39,999 bases of DNA from an uncultured bacterium (GTDB taxonomy: Bacteria > Verrucomicrobiota > Kiritimatiellia > RFP12 > UBA1067): the NCBI GenBank assembly GCA_902761275.1, contig CACWJS010000019.1, positions 1-39,999 of the forward strand, in the 5' to 3' direction. Shown here piece after piece: positions 1 through 7,963 of the stretch. Each line of letters opens with the position of its first letter. Positions within the stretch are counted from its first letter, which is position 1. The position numbers and the translations under genes were made by a program. The notes under the pieces are model-generated. The model ran no database searches. It worked only from the letters and a program-made list of their open reading frames with translations, and was not told where the DNA came from.

Positions 1-516
1 GTTTTCCTCTTCGGCTTCTCACGCGGGGCGCTTATTGCTCGGCACTTCGCGGCGTGGCTCGACAAGCTTGGCGTCGAGGTTGACTATCTTGGATTGTGGG
101 ACACAGTTGACGCTACCATCGGGCTGGATGTCGCGGCAGATTGTCCGCGCAATGTCAAGAAGGCGCGGCATGCCGTTTCGCGTGACGAGACGCGGAAGTT
201 CTTTCAGTATGTCCCGCTCAAAGGTGACAAAGGGCAGGTTGTTGAAATGCTTTTCCCCGGCAGCCATAGCGATGTCGGCGGACTTTACGACGACAATCAC
301 CTTGTCGCCGACCTTGCTCTCGCATGGATCGCGGCTGGGGCGAAGCGAGAGGGTTTGCGTTTCAGACGCACCGCTCGTCTCTCGCAAAAGCTCGACACCA
401 CAGCCGTAGTTCTCCACGACCCCCACGGCGAATCCTCCAATCTCTGGGGAGCGTTTGATCGCGTTCGCCGCAATCTCCCCCGAATCAGACTTCACTTCGC
501 TTGCAAAGGACTTTGA
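1..516 (+). CDS. DUF2235 (Tle1-like) alpha/beta hydrolase, 5' end outside the window
   Basis: The frame is open from base 1 and ends at TGA 514-516, so the N-terminal part is missing. The visible part begins with the nucleophile elbow GFSRGA (GxSxG type), continues through LGLWDTVDA, and carries the family's FPGSHSDVGG block with its conserved His. This order matches DUF2235, the fold of Tle1-type phospholipase effectors and related intracellular hydrolases. The C-terminal end (about 60 residues after the His block) is short and loses family character near the stop. A hairpin follows 1 nt after the stop. A role as a secretion-system effector cannot be judged because the upstream neighbours are not visible. 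Family call good; function open. Confidence 0.75.
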   Translation, partial: VFLFGFSRGALIARHFAAWLDKLGVEVDYLGLWDTVDATIGLDVAADCPRNVKKARHAVSRDETRKFFQYVPLKGDKGQVVEMLFPGSHSDVGGLYDDNHLVADLALAWIAAGAKREGLRFRRTARLSQKLDTTAVVLHDPHGESSNLWGAFDRVRRNLPRIRLHFACKGL

Positions 517-517
517 C

Positions 518-537
518 GCGCGGCATATCTGCCGCGC
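518..537 (+). terminator. GC hairpin just after the DUF2235 gene
   Basis: Arms GCGCGGCA and TGCCGCGC form a perfect 8-bp stem with a TATC loop, starting one base after the stop codon. There is no T-run, so it is a weak candidate for an intrinsic terminator. A near-identical hairpin (CGCGGCA, 4-nt loop, TGCCGCG) lies at 27741-27758, so it may be a dispersed palindrome instead. Confidence 0.4.
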
Positions 538-540
538 ATG

Positions 541-690
541 GTTGAGTCGTGGTTGGAGCGTGGTTGTTGGATGGTCGGGGAAATGGTTGTGGAGCATTTT
601 TGTTGTGGTTGAGAAGCAGTTGGACGGACGAGGGGGCAAGCGGACGAGGGGGAAATGGTTGTGGAGCGGTTGGGTTGTAGTTGGAGTTGC
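541..690. repeat. GT-rich degenerate repeats in the gap before argJ
   Basis: A 19-nt sequence, GGGGAAATGGTTGTGGAGC, occurs at 577-595 and again at 649-667. Between them is a tandem CGGACGAGGGGG pair (about 627-652). The flanks contain further GGTTGTGG and GTTGGAG words. No plausible gene fits here. It resembles the other repeat-filled gaps in the window. Confidence 0.6.
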
Positions 691-734
691 GCAAGTGCGC
701 GCGAAGCAGGCCATTCGGGACGCGGCAATTATGG

Positions 735-740
735 TATAAT
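735..740 (+). promoter_or_regulatory. Extended -10 promoter of argJ
   Basis: TGGTATAAT (TG at 732-733, TATAAT at 735-740), with no convincing -35. The argJ ATG starts 8 nt after the box, so transcription should begin at or within a base or two of the start codon and the mRNA should be leaderless. Confidence 0.8.
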
Positions 741-748
741 ATCCGCAA

Positions 749-1969
749 ATGGCAGTTTGCAGGAAAGTAAAGGGCGGCGTATGTTCCGCCAAGGGGTTCC
801 GCGCGGCGGGCGTCGCGGCGGAGATCAAGTACAAGGGGCGCAACGACGTCGCGCTTATCGTCGCCGACGCGCCGTGCTCGGCGGCCGCCGTCTTCACGAC
901 GAACAAGGTCGCCGCCGCGCCAGTCGTCTACGACCGCTCGGTCGTGAAGGGCGGCAAGGTACAGGCGATCCTCGCCAATTCCGGCTGCGCGAACGCGTGC
1001 ACCGGCGAGCAGGGACTTGAGGACGCGCGTCTCTCGGCGCTCGTCACCGCTGGCGAACTCGGGCTTGACCCGCACCACGTGCTTGTTGCGTCCACCGGCG
1101 TCATAGGCCGTCGCCTCCCCGTTGACAGACTTCTTGCAGGCATGAAAGCGGCTACCAAGGCACTTGGGCGCACCAGTGCCCACGGCCTCGCGGCGGCGAA
1201 GGCCATTATGACGACCGACACGCGCTCGAAAGAGGCGTGTGCAACCGTCACGATTGGCGGCAAGAAGGTGACTGTCGGCGGCATGTCGAAGGGCTCCGGG
1301 ATGATCGAGCCCAATATGGCGACGATGCTTGGCTTTCTCACGACCGACGCGGCGGTTTCGCCGCGGATGCTGAAGCGCGCCCTCCAGCTCGCCGTTGGCC
1401 GCAGTTTCAACCGCCTCGTCGTCGACGGCGACGAATCAACGAACGACTCTCTTTTCATCCTCGCGTCGGGCAAGGCGGGGAACCGCGAGATCAACGCCCC
1501 CGGCAAGGACTTCGACGCTTTCCGCGCCGCGCTCGAGACGGTGTGCATCTCGCTCGCCCGCCAGATGGCGACGGACGGCGAGGGCGCGACGAAGTTCGTG
1601 ACTGTCACCGTGAAGGGCGCGAAGAGCGAGCGCGACGCCGAGCGCGCCGCACGTGCCGTCGCGAAGTCGCCGCTTGCAAAGACGAGCTGGTTCGGCAAGG
1701 ATCCCAACTGGGGTCGCGTTCTCGCTGCCGTCGGCTACTCTGGCGCGGAAGTCGTAGACATGAAGTCGGAAGTCTTCTACGACGGCGTATGGGCGTTCCG
1801 CTTCGGGAAGGTCGCGGACGAGAAGCAGCTCGCGCGGCTCGCGAAGGTCATGCAGAAGGACGCTTTCTCCGTAGTCGTCGACCTGCACCTCGGTTCGTCC
1901 GAGAGCACGATCTACACTTGCGACCTCTCGCTCGACTACGTGCATATCAATGCGGACTATACGACTTAA
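749..1969 (+). CDS. argJ: Bifunctional glutamate N-acetyltransferase / N-acetylglutamate synthase ArgJ
   Basis: 406 residues, the usual length. ArgJ recycles the acetyl group from N-acetylornithine to glutamate (and in bifunctional forms uses acetyl-CoA) in cytoplasmic arginine synthesis. It is made as a precursor that cleaves itself before a conserved Thr. That site is visible as NMATMLGF with Thr192, preceded by KGSGMIEPN. Family blocks VASTGVIG (about residues 114-120) and FGKDPNWGR near the C-terminus are also clear. The ATG has no Shine-Dalgarno and sits 8 nt after a strong -10 box, indicating a leaderless message. No other arg genes are adjacent. The next gene is unrelated and separated by a repeat tract. 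Whether it is mono- or bifunctional cannot be decided here. Confidence 0.95.
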   Translation: MAVCRKVKGGVCSAKGFRAAGVAAEIKYKGRNDVALIVADAPCSAAAVFTTNKVAAAPVVYDRSVVKGGKVQAILANSGCANACTGEQGLEDARLSALVTAGELGLDPHHVLVASTGVIGRRLPVDRLLAGMKAATKALGRTSAHGLAAAKAIMTTDTRSKEACATVTIGGKKVTVGGMSKGSGMIEPNMATMLGFLTTDAAVSPRMLKRALQLAVGRSFNRLVVDGDESTNDSLFILASGKAGNREINAPGKDFDAFRAALETVCISLARQMATDGEGATKFVTVTVKGAKSERDAERAARAVAKSPLAKTSWFGKDPNWGRVLAAVGYSGAEVVDMKSEVFYDGVWAFRFGKVADEKQLARLAKVMQKDAFSVVVDLHLGSSESTIYTCDLSLDYVHINADYTT

Positions 1970-1970
1970 A

Positions 1971-2048
1971 CAAGTTGAAAAGTTGAAAAGTTGAAAAGTT
2001 GAAAGTTGAAAAGTTGAAAGTTGAAAAGTTTAAAGTTTAAAGTTCAAA
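1971..2048. repeat. AAGTTGAAA-type tandem microrepeat between argJ and tolB-like gene
   Basis: About ten degenerate copies of AAGTTGAA(A) drift into AAGTTTAA and AGTTCAAAG. The tract begins right after the argJ stop and ends shortly before the ribosome-binding site of the next gene (GAAAGG at 2056-2061). A relative of the tracts at 15060-15112, 19306-19378 and 24820-24857. Confidence 0.9.
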
Positions 2049-2068
2049 GTATTCTGAAAGGAAAAGAC

Positions 2069-3238
2069 ATGACAAATAAAGCCTTGGTTCTTACATGCGC
2101 GGTCGCGGCGGCGATCGCCGGAAACTGCGCGACTGTCGTCGACGTGACTGGTGTCGGAGCTCATCAGAAGAAATCGGTGTCGATCAATGTTACCGGCGCT
2201 GGAGCCGATGCCTACACGAAAACGCTCAAGCGCAACCTCGAGCTCACCGGTTGCTTCCAGGTCGAGAACGGCGGCGCAATCAAAGTCGCTGGTTCCATCG
2301 GCGGAACTGTCACGGCGTCCGGCGCTGGCAAGTCTCTGAGCGCGCCTACTCCCGCGGGCGACGACAAGGCGATAAGGATGGCTGCACGCAGGATGAGCGA
2401 CGCCATGTGCTCCGCGATGTCCGAGAACGGGCAGAAGGGCTTTGCCTGCGACCGTGTCGTGTTTGTCTCGCGCAAGAGCCCACAGTCGTCGGAACTTTGC
2501 ATGTGCTATCCCGACGGTCAGGACGTCCGCCAGCTGACGAGCGATGGCAAGGTGGCCGTAGGGCCTCGCTGGAAGGACGCCAATTCCGTCTACTACATCG
2601 GTTATCTGAATGGCGGACAGCAGATCTTCGAGCACAACGTCGAAACGGGAGAGCGCAAGCTCGTGTTCAACCTTAAGGGAATCTCCTCCCCCGCCGCAGT
2701 ATCTCCGGACGGCACCAAGGTTGCGATTGCCGCGTCTTTTCAGGGGAACCCAGAGCTTTACGTCCTCTCTGGCGGGCGCTACACTCGTCTTACAAACACC
2801 AAGACCGCGAGCGAGGGCCAGCCGACGTGGAGCCCCGACGGGACGGAGATCGCTTATGTCTCTGACGAGACGCGTCACCCGCAGATATATGTTGTCAACG
2901 TCGCGACGAAGGCGAAGCGCCGCCTTACCTCGAAGGGCTCGCAGAACGTCGACCCAGATTGGGGCGCGGACGGACGCCTCGCGTACATAACGAAGCGCGG
3001 CGGGCTTGCCCAGGTCGCCGTGATGGACCCCAAGGCCGGCGAGAGCTCGGCGAAGCTCGTGACATCTCCTGGCAGTTGGGAGCATCCCGTTTGGTCGCGT
3101 GATGGCCGCCACCTCGTCGCGGGACGCGACAAGGCGCTTTTCATCGTCGACTCCGTTGAGACGTCGGAGGGCGGCGACAATCCGCGTCAGCTGTTCCACG
3201 CCGCCGGCAACTGGATCACTCCGAGCTGGATTAGGTAG
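2069..3238 (+). CDS. TolB-like periplasmic beta-propeller protein
   Basis: 389 residues from the ATG at 2069, chosen because it follows a GAAAGGAAAAG ribosome-binding site and opens with a signal peptide (short basic start, then VLTCAVAAAIAG). The N-terminal about 130 residues match the mixed alpha/beta part of TolB (SINVTGAGADAYTKTL, then a predicted short helix pair). From about residue 145 there are repeated propeller blades of the PD40 type, seen as AVSPDGTKVAIAAS, PTWSPDGTEIAYVSD, DPDWGADGRLAYI and PVWSRDGRHLVAG. TolB works with Pal and TolA in outer-membrane maintenance, but no tol or pal gene is adjacent. Here the gene stands alone between two repeat tracts, so the specific TolB role is inferred. 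Confidence 0.85.
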   Translation: MTNKALVLTCAVAAAIAGNCATVVDVTGVGAHQKKSVSINVTGAGADAYTKTLKRNLELTGCFQVENGGAIKVAGSIGGTVTASGAGKSLSAPTPAGDDKAIRMAARRMSDAMCSAMSENGQKGFACDRVVFVSRKSPQSSELCMCYPDGQDVRQLTSDGKVAVGPRWKDANSVYYIGYLNGGQQIFEHNVETGERKLVFNLKGISSPAAVSPDGTKVAIAASFQGNPELYVLSGGRYTRLTNTKTASEGQPTWSPDGTEIAYVSDETRHPQIYVVNVATKAKRRLTSKGSQNVDPDWGADGRLAYITKRGGLAQVAVMDPKAGESSAKLVTSPGSWEHPVWSRDGRHLVAGRDKALFIVDSVETSEGGDNPRQLFHAAGNWITPSWIR

Positions 3239-3345
3239 GGGTCAGGGGTCAGTACTCAGTAGTCAGTACTCAGGAGTCAGGGGTCAGGAGTAAGAAGTTG
3301 GAGTTCAGAGTTGGAGTTGGAGAGCGGTGGAGAGATTTTAGTTTG
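3239..3345. repeat. GGGGTCAG / AGTACTCAG and AGTTGGAG microrepeats before gatC
   Basis: Starting at the stop codon of the TolB-like gene, the gap consists of degenerate GGGGTCAG and CAGTAGTCAGTACTCAG words (3239-3292), then AGTTGGAGTTCAGAGTTGGAG words (about 3296-3322). The second type is the reverse complement of the CTCCAACT repeats at 24340-24395. No promoter-like -10 is seen here. Confidence 0.85.
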
Positions 3346-3367
3346 AGTCAGTAGTTAGGAGTTAGGA

Positions 3368-3658
3368 ATGAAGATCGATGTAGGATATGTGGCGGAGCTG
3401 GCGCGGCTCGAATTAACCGACGAGGAAAAGTCGGTGTTCCAGCCGCAGCTCGAGAACATCGTCAAGTACGTCGAGAAGATTTCGGAGGTCGACGTCGAGG
3501 GCGTGGAGCCGATGATGCATGGCCGTACGCTCGTCAACGCGTTCCGCGAAGACGAGGTGCGTCCGTCGCTTGCGGCCGAAACAGCGCTTGCCAATGCGCC
3601 GGCGCGCGTGGGCGACGAATTCCTCCTCCCCAAGATCGTCGAAGGAGCGGAGAGCTGA
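3368..3658 (+). CDS. gatC: Asp-tRNA(Asn)/Glu-tRNA(Gln) amidotransferase subunit C
   Basis: 96 residues, typical for GatC, which ties the GatA amidase to the GatB kinase in the transamidation of mischarged Glu-tRNA(Gln) or Asp-tRNA(Asn). Family features seen are VGYVAELARLELTDEEK at the N-terminus and VDVEGVEPMMHG in the middle, followed by the EDEVRPSL segment. The start follows AGGAG at 3357-3361. Its stop is one base before the gatA ATG, so the two are translated together. Transcription must come through or from the repeat tract upstream, since I see no clear promoter. Confidence 0.93.
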   Translation: MKIDVGYVAELARLELTDEEKSVFQPQLENIVKYVEKISEVDVEGVEPMMHGRTLVNAFREDEVRPSLAAETALANAPARVGDEFLLPKIVEGAES

Positions 3659-3659
3659 C

Positions 3660-5075
3660 ATGGAACTCTACGAACTTGGAATCAAGGCGGCGCGCGAGGG
3701 ACTTGCGATGGGCGAGTTCTCGTCAGTCGATCTGACGCAGGCGATCATCGACCGCTACCATGCGAAGAACGCCGAAATCGGCGCGTACCTCACCTTCGAC
3801 GAGGAGCAGGCGCTTGAGCTTGCCAGTGCGAACCAGAAGGCGGTGCCGATCGCGGTCAAGGACCTCATCAATGTCACTGGCCAGCCGTGCACCTGCGCGT
3901 CGAAGATCTTGAAGGGCTATGTCTCTCCGTACGACGCGACTGTTATCAAGAACATGAAGTCGCATGACTTCATCCCCGCGGGGCGCGTCAACATGGACGA
4001 GTTCGCGATGGGTTCGTCCACCGAGAACTCGGGCCTTGGCGTGACGCGCAACCCCTATGACCTCGGTCGCGTTCCAGGCGGCAGCTCCGGCGGCAGTGCT
4101 GCTGCTGTCGGCGGGAATCTCTGCATCGCGGCGCTCGGCACCGATACGGGCGGGTCTATCCGCCAGCCGGCAAGCTTCTGCAATTGCGTTGGCGTGAAGC
4201 CCAGCTATGGGCGCGTAAGCCGCTATGGCGTCACGGCGTTCGCGAGCTCGCTCGACCAGGTGGGCCCAATGACGAAGTCGGTCGAGGACGCGGCGATACT
4301 TCTCGGGGCGCTCGCAGGCCACGACGAGATGGACGGCACGACGCCCAAAGATCCCGTCCCGGACTACGCATCTGCGCTCGAGGGCGCGTCGATGAAGGGC
4401 GTCCGGCTCGGCGTCGCGAAGGAGTATTTCGACGTCAAGGGCCTTGATCCCGAGGTGAAGCGCATCACCGAGGAGGCGCTTTCGAAGTGCGAGAAGGCGG
4501 GCGCGGAGCTCGTCGAGGTGTCGCTGCCGCATACCGAGTATGCGATGGCGGTCTACTACATCATCGCGCCGGCCGAGGCGAGCGCGAACCTCGCGAGGTT
4601 CGACGGCGTTCGCTACGGGCATCGCTCCGCCGAGGCGAAGGACGTCTTCTCTCTCTACACGAAGAGCCGCGCCGAGGGTTTCGGCCCCGAGGTGAAGCGC
4701 CGTATAATCATGGGGACGTATGTTCTTTCGAGCGGTTACTACGACGCCTACTACGGGCGCGCCCAGAAGGTCCGTACGCTTATAACGCGCGACTTTGCCG
4801 AGGCCTTCGCCAAGTGCGACGCGCTCCTTTCTCCCTGCGCCCCGACGCCCGCGTTCAAGTTCAAGGAGCTGCAAGATCCGCTTACGATGTACCTGAACGA
4901 CCTCTTCACGATTCCTTCCGCGCTCGCTGGCGTTTGCGCGTCGTCGATTCCCGCCGGCTTTTCGCGCGACACGAAGATGCCTGTCGGTGTCCAGTTCATC
5001 TGCGGTGCCTTCGAGGAGACGAAGCTTCTGAAGATATCAAAAGCATTTGAAGAAATCCGCGGGAATGTGGTATAA
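3660..5075 (+). CDS. gatA: Glutamyl/aspartyl-tRNA amidotransferase subunit A (amidase)
   Basis: 471 residues. The ATG at 3660 is chosen because it lies one base after the gatC stop and begins the standard GatA helix; longer readings would run through gatC. GatA releases ammonia from glutamine for transamidation on the tRNA. The amidase-signature triad is visible: Lys in AVKDLI, the cis-Ser in TDTGGSIRQPAS and the nucleophile region in PGGSSGGSAAAVG. The gene order is gatC-gatA and no gatB follows, so subunit B must be encoded elsewhere. The final codons overlap the promoter of the next gene: the TAA stop is part of the TATAAT box. Confidence 0.95.
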   Translation: MELYELGIKAAREGLAMGEFSSVDLTQAIIDRYHAKNAEIGAYLTFDEEQALELASANQKAVPIAVKDLINVTGQPCTCASKILKGYVSPYDATVIKNMKSHDFIPAGRVNMDEFAMGSSTENSGLGVTRNPYDLGRVPGGSSGGSAAAVGGNLCIAALGTDTGGSIRQPASFCNCVGVKPSYGRVSRYGVTAFASSLDQVGPMTKSVEDAAILLGALAGHDEMDGTTPKDPVPDYASALEGASMKGVRLGVAKEYFDVKGLDPEVKRITEEALSKCEKAGAELVEVSLPHTEYAMAVYYIIAPAEASANLARFDGVRYGHRSAEAKDVFSLYTKSRAEGFGPEVKRRIIMGTYVLSSGYYDAYYGRAQKVRTLITRDFAEAFAKCDALLSPCAPTPAFKFKELQDPLTMYLNDLFTIPSALAGVCASSIPAGFSRDTKMPVGVQFICGAFEETKLLKISKAFEEIRGNVV

Positions 5076-5076
5076 T
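5047..5076 (+). promoter_or_regulatory. Promoter of the cyclophilin gene, inside the gatA 3' end
   Basis: TTGAAG (5047-5052), an 18-bp spacer and extended -10 TGGTATAAT with TATAAT at 5071-5076. The gatA stop codon TAA occupies 5073-5075. The next ATG is 7 nt after the box and has no Shine-Dalgarno, so the message should be leaderless. Confidence 0.8.
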
Positions 5077-5083
5077 CTCGGCC

Positions 5084-5578
5084 ATGAAAGCTACGATTGA
5101 GACTTCGAAGGGCACGATAACCCTCGAGCTGGACGTCGAAAAGGCCCCGGCGACGGTCGCCAACTTCGCGGAGTATGCGAAAAGCGGCTTCTACGATGGT
5201 ACGATCTTCCACCGTGTTATCGACGGATTTATGATCCAGGGTGGCGGTTTCACGCGCGACATGAACCAGAAGGCGACGCGCGAGCCGATCAGGATTGAGT
5301 CGATGAACGGGCTCTCGAACGTGCGCGGGACGATTGCGATGGCCCGCACGATGAACCCGAACTCTGCGACGAGCCAGTTCTTCATCAACCTTGTGGACAA
5401 CGGCTTCCTCGACTTCACGGCCCCCACGGTGCAGGGGTATGGATACGCCGTCTTCGGTCATGTTACAGACGGTCTCGACGTTGTCGACGCAATCGCAAAA
5501 TCTCGCACGAGATCGGTTGGTCCCTACGAGAACGTGCCCGAGGAGGCAGTCATTATACGCAAGGTTGCCGTAGATTGA
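5084..5578 (+). CDS. Cyclophilin-type peptidyl-prolyl cis-trans isomerase
   Basis: 164 residues, the size of a single-domain bacterial cyclophilin (PpiB type, cytoplasmic). No signal peptide is seen. Catalytic-core signatures are FHRVIDGFMIQGGG (with the conserved Arg) and GTIAMARTMNPNSATSQFFIN, followed by YAVFGHVTDGLDVVD. It catalyses proline isomerisation in protein folding. The ATG is 7 nt after a strong -10 and has no ribosome-binding site. It is followed by a separate promoter for the next gene, so it appears to be a single-gene unit. Confidence 0.95.
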   Translation: MKATIETSKGTITLELDVEKAPATVANFAEYAKSGFYDGTIFHRVIDGFMIQGGGFTRDMNQKATREPIRIESMNGLSNVRGTIAMARTMNPNSATSQFFINLVDNGFLDFTAPTVQGYGYAVFGHVTDGLDVVDAIAKSRTRSVGPYENVPEEAVIIRKVAVD

Positions 5579-5604
5579 CGGTTGCCAAGACGACAGGAAA
5601 AGTT

Positions 5605-5610
5605 TATAAT
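5605..5610 (+). promoter_or_regulatory. Promoter of the LA_2272-like gene
   Basis: TATAAT within GTTTATAATAATC. The ATG at 5640 is about 30 nt downstream and is preceded by AGGAG (5629-5633), so this message has a normal short leader, unlike several neighbours. Confidence 0.65.
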
Positions 5611-5639
5611 AATCACAATACCGCAAACAGGAGTGACAT

Positions 5640-6251
5640 ATGAAGAAACTTATAGCAGTTGCCGCAATTGCCGCTTTCATGCTTCCGCTTTGCGCCGCGC
5701 CAGCGGCATCTGAAATGGTGACGGTCGACGACGTTGCCGACGACCTCTCCGTGGAAGAGGACAACGGGCTTGAGGTCAAGGTCGATGCCCCGCGCAAGAA
5801 TGTTGCGCTTTGGCCTGCTTTCATTGCGGTCTGGGACTTTCCAGAGACGCCCGATCTAATTGGTCTCCGCATCACCATCCCCTACTCCACCAAGCAGGAG
5901 AACGTGACTGGCGTTGACTTCGGCTTCTGGGGGCGCTCCGAGTATTTCGAGGGCGTTCAGCTCAACGTGCTTAGGAGCGATGTCAGGGATTCCTGCGCCG
6001 GCATCCAGGCCGGTTGCTACAATTCCGTTGCGCGCGGCGACCTCTTGGGCATCCAGGCCGGTCTCTGGAACGAGTCCATGAGCCAACGCGGCATACAGTT
6101 TGGCGCGGTCAATGTCGCCGGCGACATGGAAGGCGTGCAGATCGGCCTCATCAACCGCAGCGAGACGATGTACGGCTTCCAGCTTGGTGCAATCAACATA
6201 ATCCGCGACGCGGAATTCCAGTTTATGCCGATCCTCAATGTCGGCTTCTGA
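5640..6251 (+). CDS. LA_2272-type surface repeat protein, exported
   Basis: 203 residues with a clear signal peptide (MKKLIAVAAIAAFMLPLCAAPA). After an acidic linker, the C-terminal half is built of short repeats of the pattern G-hydrophobic-Q-hydrophobic-G-x-x-N, seen as GVQLNVL, GIQAGCYN, GIQAGLWN, GIQFGAVN, GVQIGLIN and FQLGAIN, at a spacing of about 16-20 residues. This matches the LA_2272 family of surface-repeat proteins, presumably a beta structure at the outer membrane. No enzyme function is known to me. DUF1015 starts 6 nt after its stop, so the two may be co-transcribed. Confidence 0.75.
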   Translation: MKKLIAVAAIAAFMLPLCAAPAASEMVTVDDVADDLSVEEDNGLEVKVDAPRKNVALWPAFIAVWDFPETPDLIGLRITIPYSTKQENVTGVDFGFWGRSEYFEGVQLNVLRSDVRDSCAGIQAGCYNSVARGDLLGIQAGLWNESMSQRGIQFGAVNVAGDMEGVQIGLINRSETMYGFQLGAINIIRDAEFQFMPILNVGF

Positions 6252-6257
6252 GGAAAA

Positions 6258-7451
6258 ATGAACATACATCCATTCGCGGCCGTCAGGCCGAACAAAGGGG
6301 ACGCGGCGCTTGTCGCGTCCGTTCCTTATGATGTGGTAGACACGGCCGAGGCGAAAGCCCTCGCGGCCGGCAACCCCAAGAGCTTCCTGCACGTCTCGCG
6401 TCCGGAGATAGATCTCCCGGACGGGACCGACTGCTCGTCGCCCGAGGCGTATGCCCAGGCACGCAAGGCCCTTGACGCACTTGTCGCAAACGGCACTCTC
6501 GTGCGCGACGCCGAGCCGAAGTTCTACGCCTACCGCCAGACGATGGGCTCGCACTCGCAGACGGGCATCGTCGCGACATTCGACACCCAGGACTACCTCG
6601 CCGGCGTCCTGAAGCAGCACGAGAAGACGAGGAAGGACAAGGAAGACGACCGCACGCGCCACATCGAGACGCTTTCGGCGCACACGGGCCCCGCGTTCCT
6701 CACCTACCGCGACGACAAGGCGATCGATCTCATCGTCGCCGACGCGTGCCGCCGCGAGCCCCTGTACGACTTCGTCGCGCCAGACGGCATCGGCCACACG
6801 GTCTGGGAGATCGCGTCCGCTTCGTCGTGCGCGGCCGACGAGCTTCAGGAACTCTTCGCGCGCATCCCCGTCGCCTACATCGCCGACGGCCACCATCGCA
6901 GCGCGGCGGCGTCGCGCTACGCGAAGGAGCACAACTTTGAGGGCGAGAGCCGCTGGTTCCTCGCCGTCGCCTTCCCCGCGAGCCAGCTCAAGATCCTCGC
7001 CTACAATCGCCTCGTCGCCGACCTGAACGGGCTTTCGCCGTACGAATTCATGTCGCGCATCAGCGAGAACTTCACTATCGGCCAGAAGGGCGCGCGCAAC
7101 TGCCGAATGTATTTCAACGGCAGCTGGACCGACCTTTCGTGGGACATTCCGCAGAATGCGGACGTCGTCTCTTCGCTTGACGTCAGCTACCTGCAGGACA
7201 AGCTCCTCGCGCCGGTCCTCGGCATCGGGGACCCGCGTACCGACAAGCGGATTTCCTTTATGGGCGGCATCCGCGGAGACGCGGCGCTTGCCGCAAAGGT
7301 AGATTCTGGCGAAGCCGCCGTTGCGTTCGCGATGGAGCCGGTCACGGTCGAGGAGATGATGGCAATAGCCGACGCTGGGGCGATAATGCCGCCCAAGTCA
7401 ACGTGGTTCGAGCCGAAACTCCGTTCTGGGCTCTTCGTGCACACCGTCTGA
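6258..7451 (+). CDS. DUF1015 family protein
   Basis: 397 residues, close to the usual length. The start follows GAGGAA. DUF1015 signatures are visible: an N-terminal HPFAAVRPNKGDAALVASVPYD block, FYAYRQ, the central IADGHHRSAAA motif and a C-terminal FMGGI block. The family is widespread and its biochemical role is not settled to my knowledge. The conserved ADGHHR motif suggests an enzyme active site. It is followed 2 nt later by a DUF2062 gene and then by an ArfB-like gene with an overlapping start, so the three form one operon-like run. Confidence 0.85.
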   Translation: MNIHPFAAVRPNKGDAALVASVPYDVVDTAEAKALAAGNPKSFLHVSRPEIDLPDGTDCSSPEAYAQARKALDALVANGTLVRDAEPKFYAYRQTMGSHSQTGIVATFDTQDYLAGVLKQHEKTRKDKEDDRTRHIETLSAHTGPAFLTYRDDKAIDLIVADACRREPLYDFVAPDGIGHTVWEIASASSCAADELQELFARIPVAYIADGHHRSAAASRYAKEHNFEGESRWFLAVAFPASQLKILAYNRLVADLNGLSPYEFMSRISENFTIGQKGARNCRMYFNGSWTDLSWDIPQNADVVSSLDVSYLQDKLLAPVLGIGDPRTDKRISFMGGIRGDAALAAKVDSGEAAVAFAMEPVTVEEMMAIADAGAIMPPKSTWFEPKLRSGLFVHTV

Positions 7452-7453
7452 CG

Positions 7454-7963
7454 ATGGATGTCATCGGCTATTTCCGGCGACTTCGCGAGAAGATGGTTCG
7501 AGACCCTCTTCCGCCCGAGGACATAGCCGCCGGATGGGCCCTTGGCGTGTTCGTCGGGTGCGCGATTCCGTTTGGGCTGCAGCTCATCATCTCGATTCCT
7601 CTCGCCATGATGATGCGCGTCAGCAAGATCGGCGCGACGCTCGGCACGTTCATCACGAACCCTGTCACGATATTCTTCATCTACCCCGCGCAGACGTTCG
7701 TTGTCAACAAGCTCCTGTTTGGCGGTTCGCTCACTTATTCGCGCCTCGCGAACACCGAGTGGACGTGGGCGGCAGTCAGGCGGCTTGGCGCAGAGGCGAT
7801 GGCTTCGTTCTTCCTCGGCGGCTTTCTTCTCGCGATCGTGATGACGCCAATCGCGTACTTCATCGTCAAGCGCCTCGTGGTGCGCGGCCGCGCGTTCCGC
7901 CTTCTGCTCGCCAAGCGCAAGGCCGCGAAGGCAGCCGCTCGTTCAGGAGCTTCCGCGCAGTGA
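7454..7963 (+). CDS. DUF2062 membrane protein
   Basis: 169 residues from the ATG at 7454, two bases after the DUF1015 stop. The N-terminal segment DPLPPEDIAAGWALGVFVGCAIPFG is typical of DUF2062, followed by a membrane helix, GTFITNPVT and IFFIYPAQT, a loop, and another long hydrophobic segment (about residues 115-138). The C-terminal tail is basic. Such proteins are small inner-membrane proteins of unknown function, sometimes fused to glycosyltransferases. Nothing in the sequence adds a specific role. Confidence 0.82.
   Translation: MDVIGYFRRLREKMVRDPLPPEDIAAGWALGVFVGCAIPFGLQLIISIPLAMMMRVSKIGATLGTFITNPVTIFFIYPAQTFVVNKLLFGGSLTYSRLANTEWTWAAVRRLGAEAMASFFLGGFLLAIVMTPIAYFIVKRLVVRGRAFRLLLAKRKAAKAAARSGASAQ

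Noticed and set aside
455-1183. Long open frames opposite or overlapping argJ and its upstream gap
   Set aside because: They are mirror frames of GC-rich coding DNA and repeats, with low-complexity Arg/Ala/Pro composition and no family signatures. The same applies to the large antisense frames across gatA, serS, ctp and dxs.
1971-2048. CRISPR array
   Set aside because: The tandem units are 7-9 bp and contiguous, without unique spacers. The same holds for the tracts near 15060, 19306, 24300 and 24820.
4705-4715. TATAAT followed by ATG inside gatA as an internal promoter
   Set aside because: The ATG is only 2 nt from the box, it is within conserved coding sequence, and no gene starts there.
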